Origin: Sulfurimonas sp.
GTDB lineage: Bacteria; Campylobacterota; Campylobacteria; Campylobacterales; Sulfurimonadaceae
Assembly: GCA_002899765.1 (NCBI GenBank)
Contig: PPDH01000040.1
Span: 111,254 to 154,075 of the forward strand
DNA: 42,822 nt
Reading direction: 5' to 3'
The notes beneath the pieces were generated by a model. That model had not been told where the DNA came from. It searched no databases and saw nothing but the letters and a program-made list of their open reading frames with translations. Numbering within the stretch: position 1 is the first letter of the stretch; the number at the start of each line of letters is the position of its first letter. Below, piece by piece: positions 1 through 7,595 of the stretch. Position numbers and translations under genes: made by a program.

Positions 1-42
1 AAAAACTGAAAAATACATGTCAATAGATATGACAAATGCTGA

Positions 43-2697
43 GAGAATACCGCTACTACCGAATGTAACACTATAAAATTAGGTGCGAAAGCTCAGGATA
101 TTATTAAATCAAACTTAGCACTAAGTGTAAAGTTCGACTACACTTTATTTCAAGTTGCATTTGCTTATACAGACTTCAATAAAAAGATTTCGAAAGCTTT
201 TTATGATCCGTTTTCTGACTATATTCCAAAAGAACGCTTATACGAAATATGGTTAAAAGTTAAAAAACCAAACTATCAAGATATCCGAAATCTTTATATG
301 TTAACAGCAAAAAGTCAGGTAGACGCTTTGCAAATGATAGCTGTTCAATTTACAAAGGATTTTAAACAATTAATAAAAGGAGAAGCTAATAAAATAAGTT
401 TTGAAATTTTCAAAGACTTTGAAGGTATTAAAACTTTACCTGTTGATTCAAAGTTATGGTATCTACATCACAGACTTAATGAAGAGTACTCTTTTTTAAG
501 CAATGAACTTGATTTATTCAAAAATGTTGATGATATGGAAGCAAACTATAAAGCTATTATTCTAGAAAAGCAGATGCTAAATGATGAAAGAGAAAAATGG
601 TTAGATTCTATTGGTATTTATAATATTGGCTCTGTTTTGACATACTATGTTGGAGAAGATTCTTGCAATACAAAAATTAAAGACAATTCCTCATCTTTGA
701 GCTTGGGAATTTATAATGATATTTCTTTTTTAAATAAAAAGTTTTCAGCACTATGTGACTATCTACATGGTGATTTTGAATGGTTTATAAAGAATATGAA
801 GATACATAATATGATACAAGTTAAAATTGTTAACTTTGATAGAGTAAAAGGCTTTATAGCAATTAAATTCACAGCGTACAGTGAAAAAATAGCCGATGCT
901 CTTCAAGAACTAATTAAAGCAAATATTCTCAACTTGAATGAAAAACTTTACATCCTCGAAATAAATGCTTTTCCTGGCTCATACCATACTCTTCAATATA
1001 TAAAAGCGATTAAAACACCATTAATATCTCATGCGGAAGATAAAACATTAAGAGCACTAGGACTAACCAGTGATAAGAAAGGAACTAAATCGAGTCCGGA
1101 TACAATGGCAGCAGATATCCTATGGAATGCAGGTTCATTACAGAAAGAAAATTCATATTTAAGTACTTTGAACATTGACATTGCATATAAAATTGCTACA
1201 GATAGTTTAGACAATAAACCAAATGAAAAACAAGAAGAAGCAATATATACCACTTTAAATAAAAAACTATCAATTATTTGGGGACCACCAGGAACAGGGA
1301 AGACGAATACTGCCAGCATTTTGATTAAAACGTTATTGCTATTGCTACAAAATAATAATTTGCAAAAAAATATTCTTTTAACGGCATTTACATATCAAGC
1401 ATGTATTGAATTATTTGAAAAAATATATTCCCGTTTGGATGCAAGATTTGAAGATATTGAATTTATTGTCATTAAGTCTAAAAATAGAAAAGAAGAATTT
1501 GAAGACTTTATTACGAGAAGCCATTCTTGGAAAATAAATCTAAGAATAATTAATGATAGAAAAGAAGAGTACCCAAGTTTTAGAGATATTTTAAGAACAA
1601 ACTCATCAAAAATTAAAGTTGTTATCGCACCAGTAGCAGCACTTAATGGTTTTTATAATGAAAATTTAGAAAGTGGTGCGCCTAAAAAATGCCAATACAA
1701 AAGTATAGGAAAGTTTTTCGATTTCGTACTTTTAGATGAAGCATCTCAATGTGATGTTGCGAAGGCACTAGGGGTTTTATATGGATTAAAAAAAGAGGGA
1801 CAGCTGGTTGTATTAGGTGATCACTTGCAAATGCCTCCTATTCATCAAGTGGAACCACCATTAAATATTGAACATAACGTTGGCTCTTTTTTAAATTATC
1901 TCAGAGAAAGACATCATGTAAATCCTATCATGTTAAATATCAACTATAGATCTACAAAGAAAATTGTTGACTATATTAAAACTCTTGGGTACGATAATCT
2001 ACAATCCTCAAAAGGTAAAGCAAAATTCAACATTAATCATGAAGACATTATTAAAAATATCTATAAAGATTCACTTTCTAATGATGATTTGCTTTCTAAT
2101 ATTATAGAAGTAAATAATGAAGTTATGTCTTTGACACATTATGATGATTTAAGTTCACAAGCTAATCCATTTGAAGCTGAGATTGTTGCTGCTATTATAA
2201 TTGAAGCATATAATAAGTTTTATGACGGTACAAATATTACAGAATATGACAAGCTTTTTTGGGAAAAAGAGCTGGGCGTAGTTACGCCACATAAAGCTCA
2301 AAAAGTCATGATTTCTAAATTATTATATGGTACTTTTCCAAACAGTAAACGATATATTGATAATGCGATTGATACTGTTGAAAGGTTTCAGGGGAGTCAA
2401 CGCAAATTTATCATTATTTCTTTTGGTGTTGGTGACCCTGATATAATTAGTCAAGAGGAAGATTTTTTACTAAATTTAAATAGAACAAACGTTGCAATTT
2501 CAAGAGCAGAAGAAAAAGTTTTAGTCGTTATATCAGATAAGTTAATACACCACTTACCAGAGGACAAAGAAGTTATGAAAACCGCTAAGGCAATAAAAAG
2601 CTATGTTCATCAATATTGCAACACAGTACACACTTATGGTATAACATACGAAGGAAATCAAAAATCTATAAATTTAAGGATTCATAAGTCAAAATGA
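43..2697 (+). CDS. SF1 (Upf1/Dna2-like, AAA_11/AAA_12) helicase, 5' partial, frame broken
   Basis: Large superfamily 1 helicase. Visible motifs in order: Walker A GPPGTGKT near 1279-1302, Walker B-type LLDEASQCD near 1732-1758, motif III LGDHLQMPP near 1816-1842, NYRST near 1945, GVVTPHKAQ near 2275, ERFQGSQ near 2380, and motif VI NRTNVAISRAEEK near 2479-2517. This set is typical of the Upf1/Dna2/AAA_12 group. The ATG at 298 is probably not the true start: the same frame stays open back to 43 and reads as protein-like sequence (for example KLGAKAQDIIKSNLALSVKF). Upstream of about position 75 the protein-like sequence continues in another frame (MSIDMTNAERIPLLPNVTL, ATG at 18), so the gene seems frameshifted near 66-85 and its start lies at or before the window edge. 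It may be cargo of the adjacent Tn7-like element and a defence-type helicase, but its substrate is unknown. AT-richer than the core genes. Confidence 0.8.
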   Translation, partial: ENTATTECNTIKLGAKAQDIIKSNLALSVKFDYTLFQVAFAYTDFNKKISKAFYDPFSDYIPKERLYEIWLKVKKPNYQDIRNLYMLTAKSQVDALQMIAVQFTKDFKQLIKGEANKISFEIFKDFEGIKTLPVDSKLWYLHHRLNEEYSFLSNELDLFKNVDDMEANYKAIILEKQMLNDEREKWLDSIGIYNIGSVLTYYVGEDSCNTKIKDNSSSLSLGIYNDISFLNKKFSALCDYLHGDFEWFIKNMKIHNMIQVKIVNFDRVKGFIAIKFTAYSEKIADALQELIKANILNLNEKLYILEINAFPGSYHTLQYIKAIKTPLISHAEDKTLRALGLTSDKKGTKSSPDTMAADILWNAGSLQKENSYLSTLNIDIAYKIATDSLDNKPNEKQEEAIYTTLNKKLSIIWGPPGTGKTNTASILIKTLLLLLQNNNLQKNILLTAFTYQACIELFEKIYSRLDARFEDIEFIVIKSKNRKEEFEDFITRSHSWKINLRIINDRKEEYPSFRDILRTNSSKIKVVIAPVAALNGFYNENLESGAPKKCQYKSIGKFFDFVLLDEASQCDVAKALGVLYGLKKEGQLVVLGDHLQMPPIHQVEPPLNIEHNVGSFLNYLRERHHVNPIMLNINYRSTKKIVDYIKTLGYDNLQSSKGKAKFNINHEDIIKNIYKDSLSNDDLLSNIIEVNNEVMSLTHYDDLSSQANPFEAEIVAAIIIEAYNKFYDGTNITEYDKLFWEKELGVVTPHKAQKVMISKLLYGTFPNSKRYIDNAIDTVERFQGSQRKFIIISFGVGDPDIISQEEDFLLNLNRTNVAISRAEEKVLVVISDKLIHHLPEDKEVMKTAKAIKSYVHQYCNTVHTYGITYEGNQKSINLRIHKSK

Positions 2698-2870
2698 GCA
2701 AAATCAAATTTAGATATTTCAAAATGATTAGGAAGATTATGGAAGAGTACACATATGCATATTTAAATTTATAGATAGCTGATTTTGGAATGCTTCTTAT
2801 TGTCATTGTGAACTAATTTATTAGTATCCACTTGGAAATATCATATAATTGTTCGATTGTTTTAAGCTTT
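2698..2870. other. AT-rich intergenic spacer between helicase and tniQ, convergent
   Basis: The helicase (+) and tniQ (-) converge on this spacer of about 170 bases. I see no open frame of protein-like composition, no convincing GC-rich terminator hairpin and no clear repeat matching the region beyond tnsA. It could hide a transposon end only if the element were a minimal one lacking cargo; I saw no terminal inverted repeat that supports that. Confidence 0.4.
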
Positions 2871-4001
2871 TTATATAAAATATTTTAAGTTATTGTCAAG
2901 ACTATAAAAGTTACATCCTAATAATTTAGTCAAATTCACTTTATTGATATCTTTACCTATAGACCTTAAATATCTCTCCGCATGTTCTACTTCTTCTTTT
3001 GTGACGGTCATACTATGCGGCAGGTATCTCGGTGAAATGTCATTAACAATGCTCTCATACCAAAACGGTATATTCTGCACCTTTGTAGTCAAGTTGTAAT
3101 ATGTAAGGTTGTTTGCTTGGATATAGACTTTTAAATTGTGTGGAAAGTCTTCAAATATATACATAATCAACCCAAAAAGGGCTGATTGTGCTTTTGCATC
3201 TACTTTTTTAAATATAGGATGATTGACTTTTTGGTGTTTCGCATCTTTTATGAGTGAAAATAACGGATGTTTGTTTATAAATTGATGTTTACCGTTTAGA
3301 AGTATAAGCTTGGATAGTTTTGAAAAAACTTCAAAAAATAAAAATGAGTAGACAGGAGTTTCGCCAAACTTAATATAGCCGTTTTCTATAGTTTTAAAAA
3401 TCTTGTTTTGATACTTAAGACTTGAAATATGCTTTTTATGAATCGACAGTTTTCTTCCTTTTTTCAGTTCAAATCCGCAATGGTGGCAGTGTGTGTAAGG
3501 TAGCCTGTTTTCATACATTTGCGAGGTATCGAGTTTTGTTTTGCAAGAAGGACAATGCTCGTATAAGCGGCATTGGTGTTTATGACAAATATTGTAAAAA
3601 ACAACCCGCCATTTTTTTCTAAAGTAGGGCACTTTGTCTTCTCGTAGACAGATAGGACAATATTTTTGATGGGTAAAAAATGTAGCTGGATTATTCTCAT
3701 AGATATTTTCTTGAATATACCCAGAGTAAGTCGTTAGCATTAGAGAATGGATATCTATTTTGTGATGACTTTTATCTTTGATTGTTTTAATCATTTTATC
3801 ATCTAATGTAATATCGCTTTGAGAAAGAAAAAAAGAGTGGTGTCTGTAATTGAGATATTGGTTTGTAAAAGTATGCGGATGCGTCTTGTGAGCATATGCC
3901 GTGCGAACTATCCAGGAAGAAAGCAGTTCATCTTCAAACGGTAGAGGGATGATTACAAAGTTTTCATTTTTTAGTTCCGGAAAATTTATCTTTTTGATCA
4001 T
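2871..4001 (-). CDS. tniQ: TniQ/TnsD-family transposon target-selection protein
   Basis: 376 aa TniQ-family protein. The N-terminus carries the family signature around residues 18-35 (IIPLPFEDELLSSWIVR). Zinc-ligand clusters follow: C115-x2-C118, a C139-H140 to C144 group, C150-x2-C153 and C172-x2-C175, characteristic of the TniQ zinc-finger core. The family recognises the target site (TnsD in Tn7) or bridges a targeting complex to TnsC. The protein is shorter than TnsD and close in size to Tn5053 TniQ, so only a modest C-terminal DNA-binding part is present. Its start ATG overlaps the tnsC stop (ATGA), showing translational coupling. The C-terminal 35 residues contain a short helical segment (EEVEHAERYLRSIGKDI) followed by NLTKLLG, which could be helix-turn-helix-like. 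The actual attachment site cannot be deduced here. Confidence 0.88.
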   Translation of the reverse strand: MIKKINFPELKNENFVIIPLPFEDELLSSWIVRTAYAHKTHPHTFTNQYLNYRHHSFFLSQSDITLDDKMIKTIKDKSHHKIDIHSLMLTTYSGYIQENIYENNPATFFTHQKYCPICLREDKVPYFRKKWRVVFYNICHKHQCRLYEHCPSCKTKLDTSQMYENRLPYTHCHHCGFELKKGRKLSIHKKHISSLKYQNKIFKTIENGYIKFGETPVYSFLFFEVFSKLSKLILLNGKHQFINKHPLFSLIKDAKHQKVNHPIFKKVDAKAQSALFGLIMYIFEDFPHNLKVYIQANNLTYYNLTTKVQNIPFWYESIVNDISPRYLPHSMTVTKEEVEHAERYLRSIGKDINKVNLTKLLGCNFYSLDNNLKYFI

Positions 4002-4939
4002 ATGTTTTTGAGATTCATAGTCTTATGAATATTTTGCAGAGTATTAAATCCACACTCTTTTATCTCGTTGATGGTAACTCTCTCGCTTCCTGTTTTTATG
4101 GCATGTACAGCAGCAGCTTTTATTAGGTTCACAATCTCTCCGATATATCCGTTGCATAGCTCAAGAATCTCTTGTGCATCATTCTTGTTGATAATTGTAG
4201 ATTGTTTTTTTAGTGGCAGTTTGCTTATTGTAGTGGCTAATAGACTTATATAATCTTTATCTATCTTCCATTTAGTTAGATATTCCGGTCTATACCTGCT
4301 GCTGATTTGGTCCTCTGTATTGACAGCACGCAAAGCCTCTTTGACCCCTGCTAAGATAACAGGCATTGTCAGCTTACTGCTTAAGTCTCTTATAGCACTC
4401 ATAATCTGCTTTTGTCGTGCAGGTGAACCATTGAGAATATTATGGATTTCATCAATAACTAGGACTCTGACACTTAAGGCTTTAAGGTAGTACTCTACGA
4501 GTTTGGCTTTTACGTCCAAGGAGTCTCGTGTTTTATAGGGTATATTTAACTGCTCCAAGATAATGCTGTAGAGTCTGCTCTCGCTTGGTTCTGTTGGTGA
4601 GATGACATATAAAACAGGTCTGCCAATGCCGGTATATTTATCAAAGAAGTCATCTGCAATCCAATCAGGTTGTTCACCATCGATATTGTAGTCATAAGGT
4701 GGATGTTTTTCTAAAAACTGCTTGAGCAGAGATGTCTTTCCATTGTTGCTTCCGCCCACAAGCAAAATGCTGATATATCTGGTCTTGCCATATCCAAAAT
4801 CGTAAATATCCTCCATCTTTTCTAAGATGTTTTGAGCGATAGGATAGTCAATCCAATACTCTTCGTTTATATATTTGATCCTCTCTTCATCAGAGCTGCC
4901 AAGTATTTTTTTTGTTTCTTCTGTTAGTTCAATATTCAT
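3998..4939 (-). CDS. tnsC: TnsC/TniB-family AAA+ transposition regulator
   Basis: 313 aa AAA+ ATPase. Walker A is GGSNNGKTS (residues 62-70) and Walker B is VLVIDEIH (about 159-166); a sensor-like stretch MPVILAGVKEAL follows. Length and motif spacing match the TniB/TnsC family. These proteins form ATP-dependent filaments on DNA, receive the target signal from TniQ and recruit and activate TnsB. The gene begins at ATG 4939, 3 bases after the TAG that would end an uninterrupted tnsB frame, and ends overlapping the tniQ start. Operon position and motif content make the assignment secure; the family name (TnsC or TniB) is a matter of convention. Confidence 0.9.
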   Translation of the reverse strand: MNIELTEETKKILGSSDEERIKYINEEYWIDYPIAQNILEKMEDIYDFGYGKTRYISILLVGGSNNGKTSLLKQFLEKHPPYDYNIDGEQPDWIADDFFDKYTGIGRPVLYVISPTEPSESRLYSIILEQLNIPYKTRDSLDVKAKLVEYYLKALSVRVLVIDEIHNILNGSPARQKQIMSAIRDLSSKLTMPVILAGVKEALRAVNTEDQISSRYRPEYLTKWKIDKDYISLLATTISKLPLKKQSTIINKNDAQEILELCNGYIGEIVNLIKAAAVHAIKTGSERVTINEIKECGFNTLQNIHKTMNLKNI

Positions 4940-5050
4940 ACGCTACTCTTTAATGTGAAAAGTTTCTATGTTGTCAAAGAGGTCATGAAAAACATCATCA
5001 GCTTGTTTGGTCTCTTGTTTTCTTGCAACTGAAGGCTCTGTTTTGCTTTT

Positions 5051-6799
5051 TTACTTGATGTCGCTCATTTTAGGTGCTTTGCTTTTTCTCATCTTATGTT
5101 TGGCTGTTTTCTCTTTTGCCTGTTTTTCTATATGTGTGAGCAGTTCGTAAGCATCAAAGAGGTCATCTTCGTTTGTATCTTTGATGCTATTCTCTTTTAG
5201 ATATCTCTTGGCTGCATACAGATCCCATACGGTCATATCTGGAGCATGAAGCTTTCTGTAGCTTAATTCAAAATACTCTTTGAGTTCCGGGTCAAAGAAG
5301 TAAAGTTTTTGGATACTCAAAGGGTCTCTTTTTACTTTAAACTTTAGCTTATTGCCTTGCTCATCATCCCTGTTTATCCAAGTTCTCAGAACATCCGAAT
5401 AGTACGTAATGCCATCAAGTGTGATGCCGTCTTTTTGAACGGTTCGGTAAAATGCAGGTAAGAGAGCGATTTTAATAGACTCCCTATCTTCTACAATCGG
5501 CGGCAAGCCTGTACCCGGATTCTCATCATCTCCAAAGATGCCTAAACTATATTTTTGTCTTGGTGTCATGCCTATCCCATGATGTACACGGTTATGATAA
5601 ACATTGACGATAAACTCCGTGAGCCACTTGGTTATTTCATCGAGAGTAAATGTTGCGTTTTTGACGGAATCATACTCAGCTTTTTCGGATATATTGGAAA
5701 ATGTAGTACCTGGTAAATTATGAATTTCTTTGTTAATTGTTCCAAAGACCCTCTCTACGTGGCTTCCGTATTGTGGTCTTCCAACCGGTCTTCGAACCAT
5801 AGTCATGCCAAACTCATCACACACTCTTTGCATATCATGCCCAATTAAATCTTTGCCGTTATCGACAGCATATTTTGAAGGAATCCCGTATATTTCCCAT
5901 TCGCCTTGAATATCGTATTTTTTTAGAAAATCATCCTTTGGCAAAAAAGCATTGTAGAGACACTGACTCACACTGAAATATCCGGGCGCTTGCAAGGAGA
6001 GATAAAATCCTGCAACCATTCTGGAGTACACATCAATCGCCAGTGTTAAATAAGGTCTTCCTAGAGGTTTTCTTGAGTGAGAGTCAACAAGTATGATATC
6101 AAGCGGAGTATGGTCTATCTGATACACCTCAAGAGGAAAGTCTCCCTCTGGATATTCCCCTTCAAAATTTCCATATTTTTCATTCGCTTTTTTTGCACTA
6201 AAGCGTTTTTTTAGAGCGAATTTTGGATCGATTGTTTTGATTCTATTGCGGACAGTATTTTCATGTGGAATAGTGATATTGAGTTTCTTACACTCTGCTT
6301 TAATTGTGTTGAAGATTTTAGGAAAACCGATTCTTTGTTTGGTAAGATAGAGCTCTTCTATAACTTCTTCAATGATTTTATTTGTCAAAGGTTCTATGCG
6401 ACTTCCTTTTTTGCCGCGTTTATGCTTACTTGAGATAAGTGAACTGATTTTTTCTGATTCTTCATAGGTCTTAATCCAGCGATAGACTGTCATAGCGGTC
6501 ACTTTGTACTTAGCAGCTACCTCTTCAACTTCGTCACGTGATTTTTTTCTAAAGACGAGCTCTTTAATAGCATCGTATTTCTTTTTTGCTTCACTCCACT
6601 CTTCATCCGTGTAGCTGTCTATCTTAGTTTTCTCCTCTTGGGGCTTTGAAGATAGATCTTGTATTTTTATATTGATAATTTCAGCTTGATTGTCCGTTGG
6701 AGCTATGGAGAGAGTGTGGAAGTTGACTGCTTTTAGAATGATGTGTTCTTTGTTATTGTAAAAAACTTTTGAACCGATGGATAGATCTAATTTACTCAT
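5051..6799 (-). CDS. tnsB: TnsB/TniA DDE transposase, probably truncated by in-frame TAA
   Basis: 582 aa transposase of the retroviral-integrase (rve) superfamily. An N-terminal region ends in a helix-turn-helix (about residues 88-112, DEVEEVAAKYKVTAMTVYRW). The catalytic triad is visible: D229 (YQIDHTPLD), D313 (YAVDNGKDL) and E349 (HVERVFG), with the D-to-E spacing of 35 typical of DDE(35) enzymes. A mu-type C-terminal beta-barrel region follows. The start ATG overlaps the tnsA stop by 8 bases and has AAAGGA upstream. The frame ends at TAA (5053-5051), but coding-like sequence of 35 more codons continues in the same frame to a TAG at 4945-4943, just before tnsC. An uninterrupted protein would be about 618 aa. 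In Tn7-like systems the TnsB C-terminal tail contacts TnsC, so this stop would remove the expected contact if it is real. Confidence 0.92.
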   Translation of the reverse strand: MSKLDLSIGSKVFYNNKEHIILKAVNFHTLSIAPTDNQAEIINIKIQDLSSKPQEEKTKIDSYTDEEWSEAKKKYDAIKELVFRKKSRDEVEEVAAKYKVTAMTVYRWIKTYEESEKISSLISSKHKRGKKGSRIEPLTNKIIEEVIEELYLTKQRIGFPKIFNTIKAECKKLNITIPHENTVRNRIKTIDPKFALKKRFSAKKANEKYGNFEGEYPEGDFPLEVYQIDHTPLDIILVDSHSRKPLGRPYLTLAIDVYSRMVAGFYLSLQAPGYFSVSQCLYNAFLPKDDFLKKYDIQGEWEIYGIPSKYAVDNGKDLIGHDMQRVCDEFGMTMVRRPVGRPQYGSHVERVFGTINKEIHNLPGTTFSNISEKAEYDSVKNATFTLDEITKWLTEFIVNVYHNRVHHGIGMTPRQKYSLGIFGDDENPGTGLPPIVEDRESIKIALLPAFYRTVQKDGITLDGITYYSDVLRTWINRDDEQGNKLKFKVKRDPLSIQKLYFFDPELKEYFELSYRKLHAPDMTVWDLYAAKRYLKENSIKDTNEDDLFDAYELLTHIEKQAKEKTAKHKMRKSKAPKMSDIK

Positions 6800-7439
6800 G
6801 AGTTTTTCCTTTAAGGATAAGAGAAGACATAGTAATCTTTGTGTGCATGTTTATCAGAGAAGGTTCCTTGAATATCTCATGCCAAAGATAGGGAAGTGTT
6901 TGCAATTGTTCAGTTTGATTGGCTGCTAAAAGTTCTACAAACGACTTGATAGCGATAGGTTCAGAAATCTTATTGATAGCTTCTAGGATTTTAGTAGATA
7001 TTGCTTTGTTCTCAGAGATAAAAGCACTTTTATAGAGAAAAACACAGTTTTTGAAATATATTTGGTCTATTTGTGCGTCTGTGAACGTTTCAAAAGGAAG
7101 AGACATCTGTCGGGCTATTTCTTCTTTTAAAACAGATATCTTATGTTGTAGCTTTGGATCGGAGTCTATATCGCTTTGGTATTTAACTTCAAAGATTTTT
7201 TTAGAGTCGTCTTTGTAGGTCACGAGTACATCAGGGGTATATCTTGTGTTTTTTGCTTTTAGCTTGTATTTGATTTTCAGTGGTTGCTCTTCAAACGAAA
7301 CAACATCTTTGTTAAATTCCAACAACATGAAAAAATCTCTTTCCAAGATTGATTCAAAAGCTAACTGCTTGTTGTTTTTATAGCTTTTAAAATATCCGAC
7401 ACAAGAGATGTAGCTATTCTTTATTTTTCTGACACTCAT
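6792..7439 (-). CDS. tnsA: TnsA-family transposon endonuclease
   Basis: 215 aa protein with the TnsA restriction-endonuclease-like fold signature. Candidate metal-binding residues are E29/E33 (LAFESILERDF), the FEEQP box at residues 50-53, D70 (RYTPDVLV) and the E84-V-K86 pair (IFEVKYQ). In Tn7, TnsA cleaves the 5' ends of the element while TnsB cleaves the 3' ends, giving cut-and-paste transposition. It is first in the operon. There is no Shine-Dalgarno-like sequence before the ATG, and a perfect TATAAT lies only six bases upstream (7451-7446), so translation may be from a leaderless mRNA. The C-terminal third (after about residue 120) is helical and less conserved, consistent with the TnsC-contacting domain of TnsA. 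Confidence 0.88.
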   Translation of the reverse strand: MSVRKIKNSYISCVGYFKSYKNNKQLAFESILERDFFMLLEFNKDVVSFEEQPLKIKYKLKAKNTRYTPDVLVTYKDDSKKIFEVKYQSDIDSDPKLQHKISVLKEEIARQMSLPFETFTDAQIDQIYFKNCVFLYKSAFISENKAISTKILEAINKISEPIAIKSFVELLAANQTEQLQTLPYLWHEIFKEPSLINMHTKITMSSLILKGKTHE

Positions 7440-7445
7440 AAAATA

Positions 7446-7451
7446 ATTATA
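7446..7451 (-). promoter_or_regulatory. -10 box of the tnsABC-tniQ operon, leaderless arrangement
   Basis: On the minus strand a perfect TATAAT occupies 7451-7446, followed by six bases and then the tnsA ATG. A sigma-70 start site usually falls about seven bases after the -10 box, which would place +1 at or next to the A of the ATG. No good -35 is seen, as is usual for Campylobacterota promoters, where upstream A/T tracts take its place. Confidence 0.5.
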
Positions 7452-7529
7452 TCAAAATTAGAAATAATTTTAGATGTAAATTTAATAACACTAATTATTG
7501 TAAAAATAATCCAATTAACTTTATATGTA

Positions 7530-7546
7530 TAATGTTGGTAACATTA
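7530..7546. repeat. Perfect short palindrome between tnsA and the DUF262 gene
   Basis: TAATGTT-GGT-AACATTA, a 7-base perfect inverted repeat with a 3-base centre, sits in the divergent spacer between tnsA (-) and the DUF262 gene (+). It is a good size for a dimeric repressor operator and lies upstream of both candidate promoters. It could instead belong to the transposon end, but I see no second copy nearby. Confidence 0.35.
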
Positions 7547-7595
7547 GGTTTTAAAAATATTATATACTATAAATAAAATATAAGGAATATATTAA

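Larger units (their letters stand above)
2871..7439 (-). mobile_element. Tn7-like transposition module (tnsA-tnsB-tnsC-tniQ)
   Basis: Four co-directional genes with tight or overlapping junctions encode TnsA endonuclease, DDE transposase TnsB, AAA+ regulator TnsC and the targeting protein TniQ. tnsA and tnsB overlap by 8 bases, and tnsC and tniQ overlap by 4. Sizes (TnsB about 600 aa, TnsC 313 aa, TniQ 376 aa) are closer to the Tn5053 TniA/TniB/TniQ set than to classical Tn7, but presence of TnsA implies cut-and-paste movement. In Tn7, tnsA lies next to one transposon end and cargo lies beyond the tns genes, so an end is expected to the right of 7439 and cargo (the helicase) to the left. I could not identify either terminal repeat. 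No cas genes or CRISPR array accompany the module, so it is not an evident CAST. Confidence 0.85.

Noticed and set aside
1029-1319. Antisense reading frames opposite real genes, such as this one within the helicase
   Set aside because: They lie opposite conserved motifs, have no ribosome sites, and their composition mirrors the coding strand.
2871-7439. CRISPR-associated transposon (CAST)
   Set aside because: The Tns/TniQ genes fit, but no cas gene, repeat-spacer array or guide-like repeat was seen in the window.
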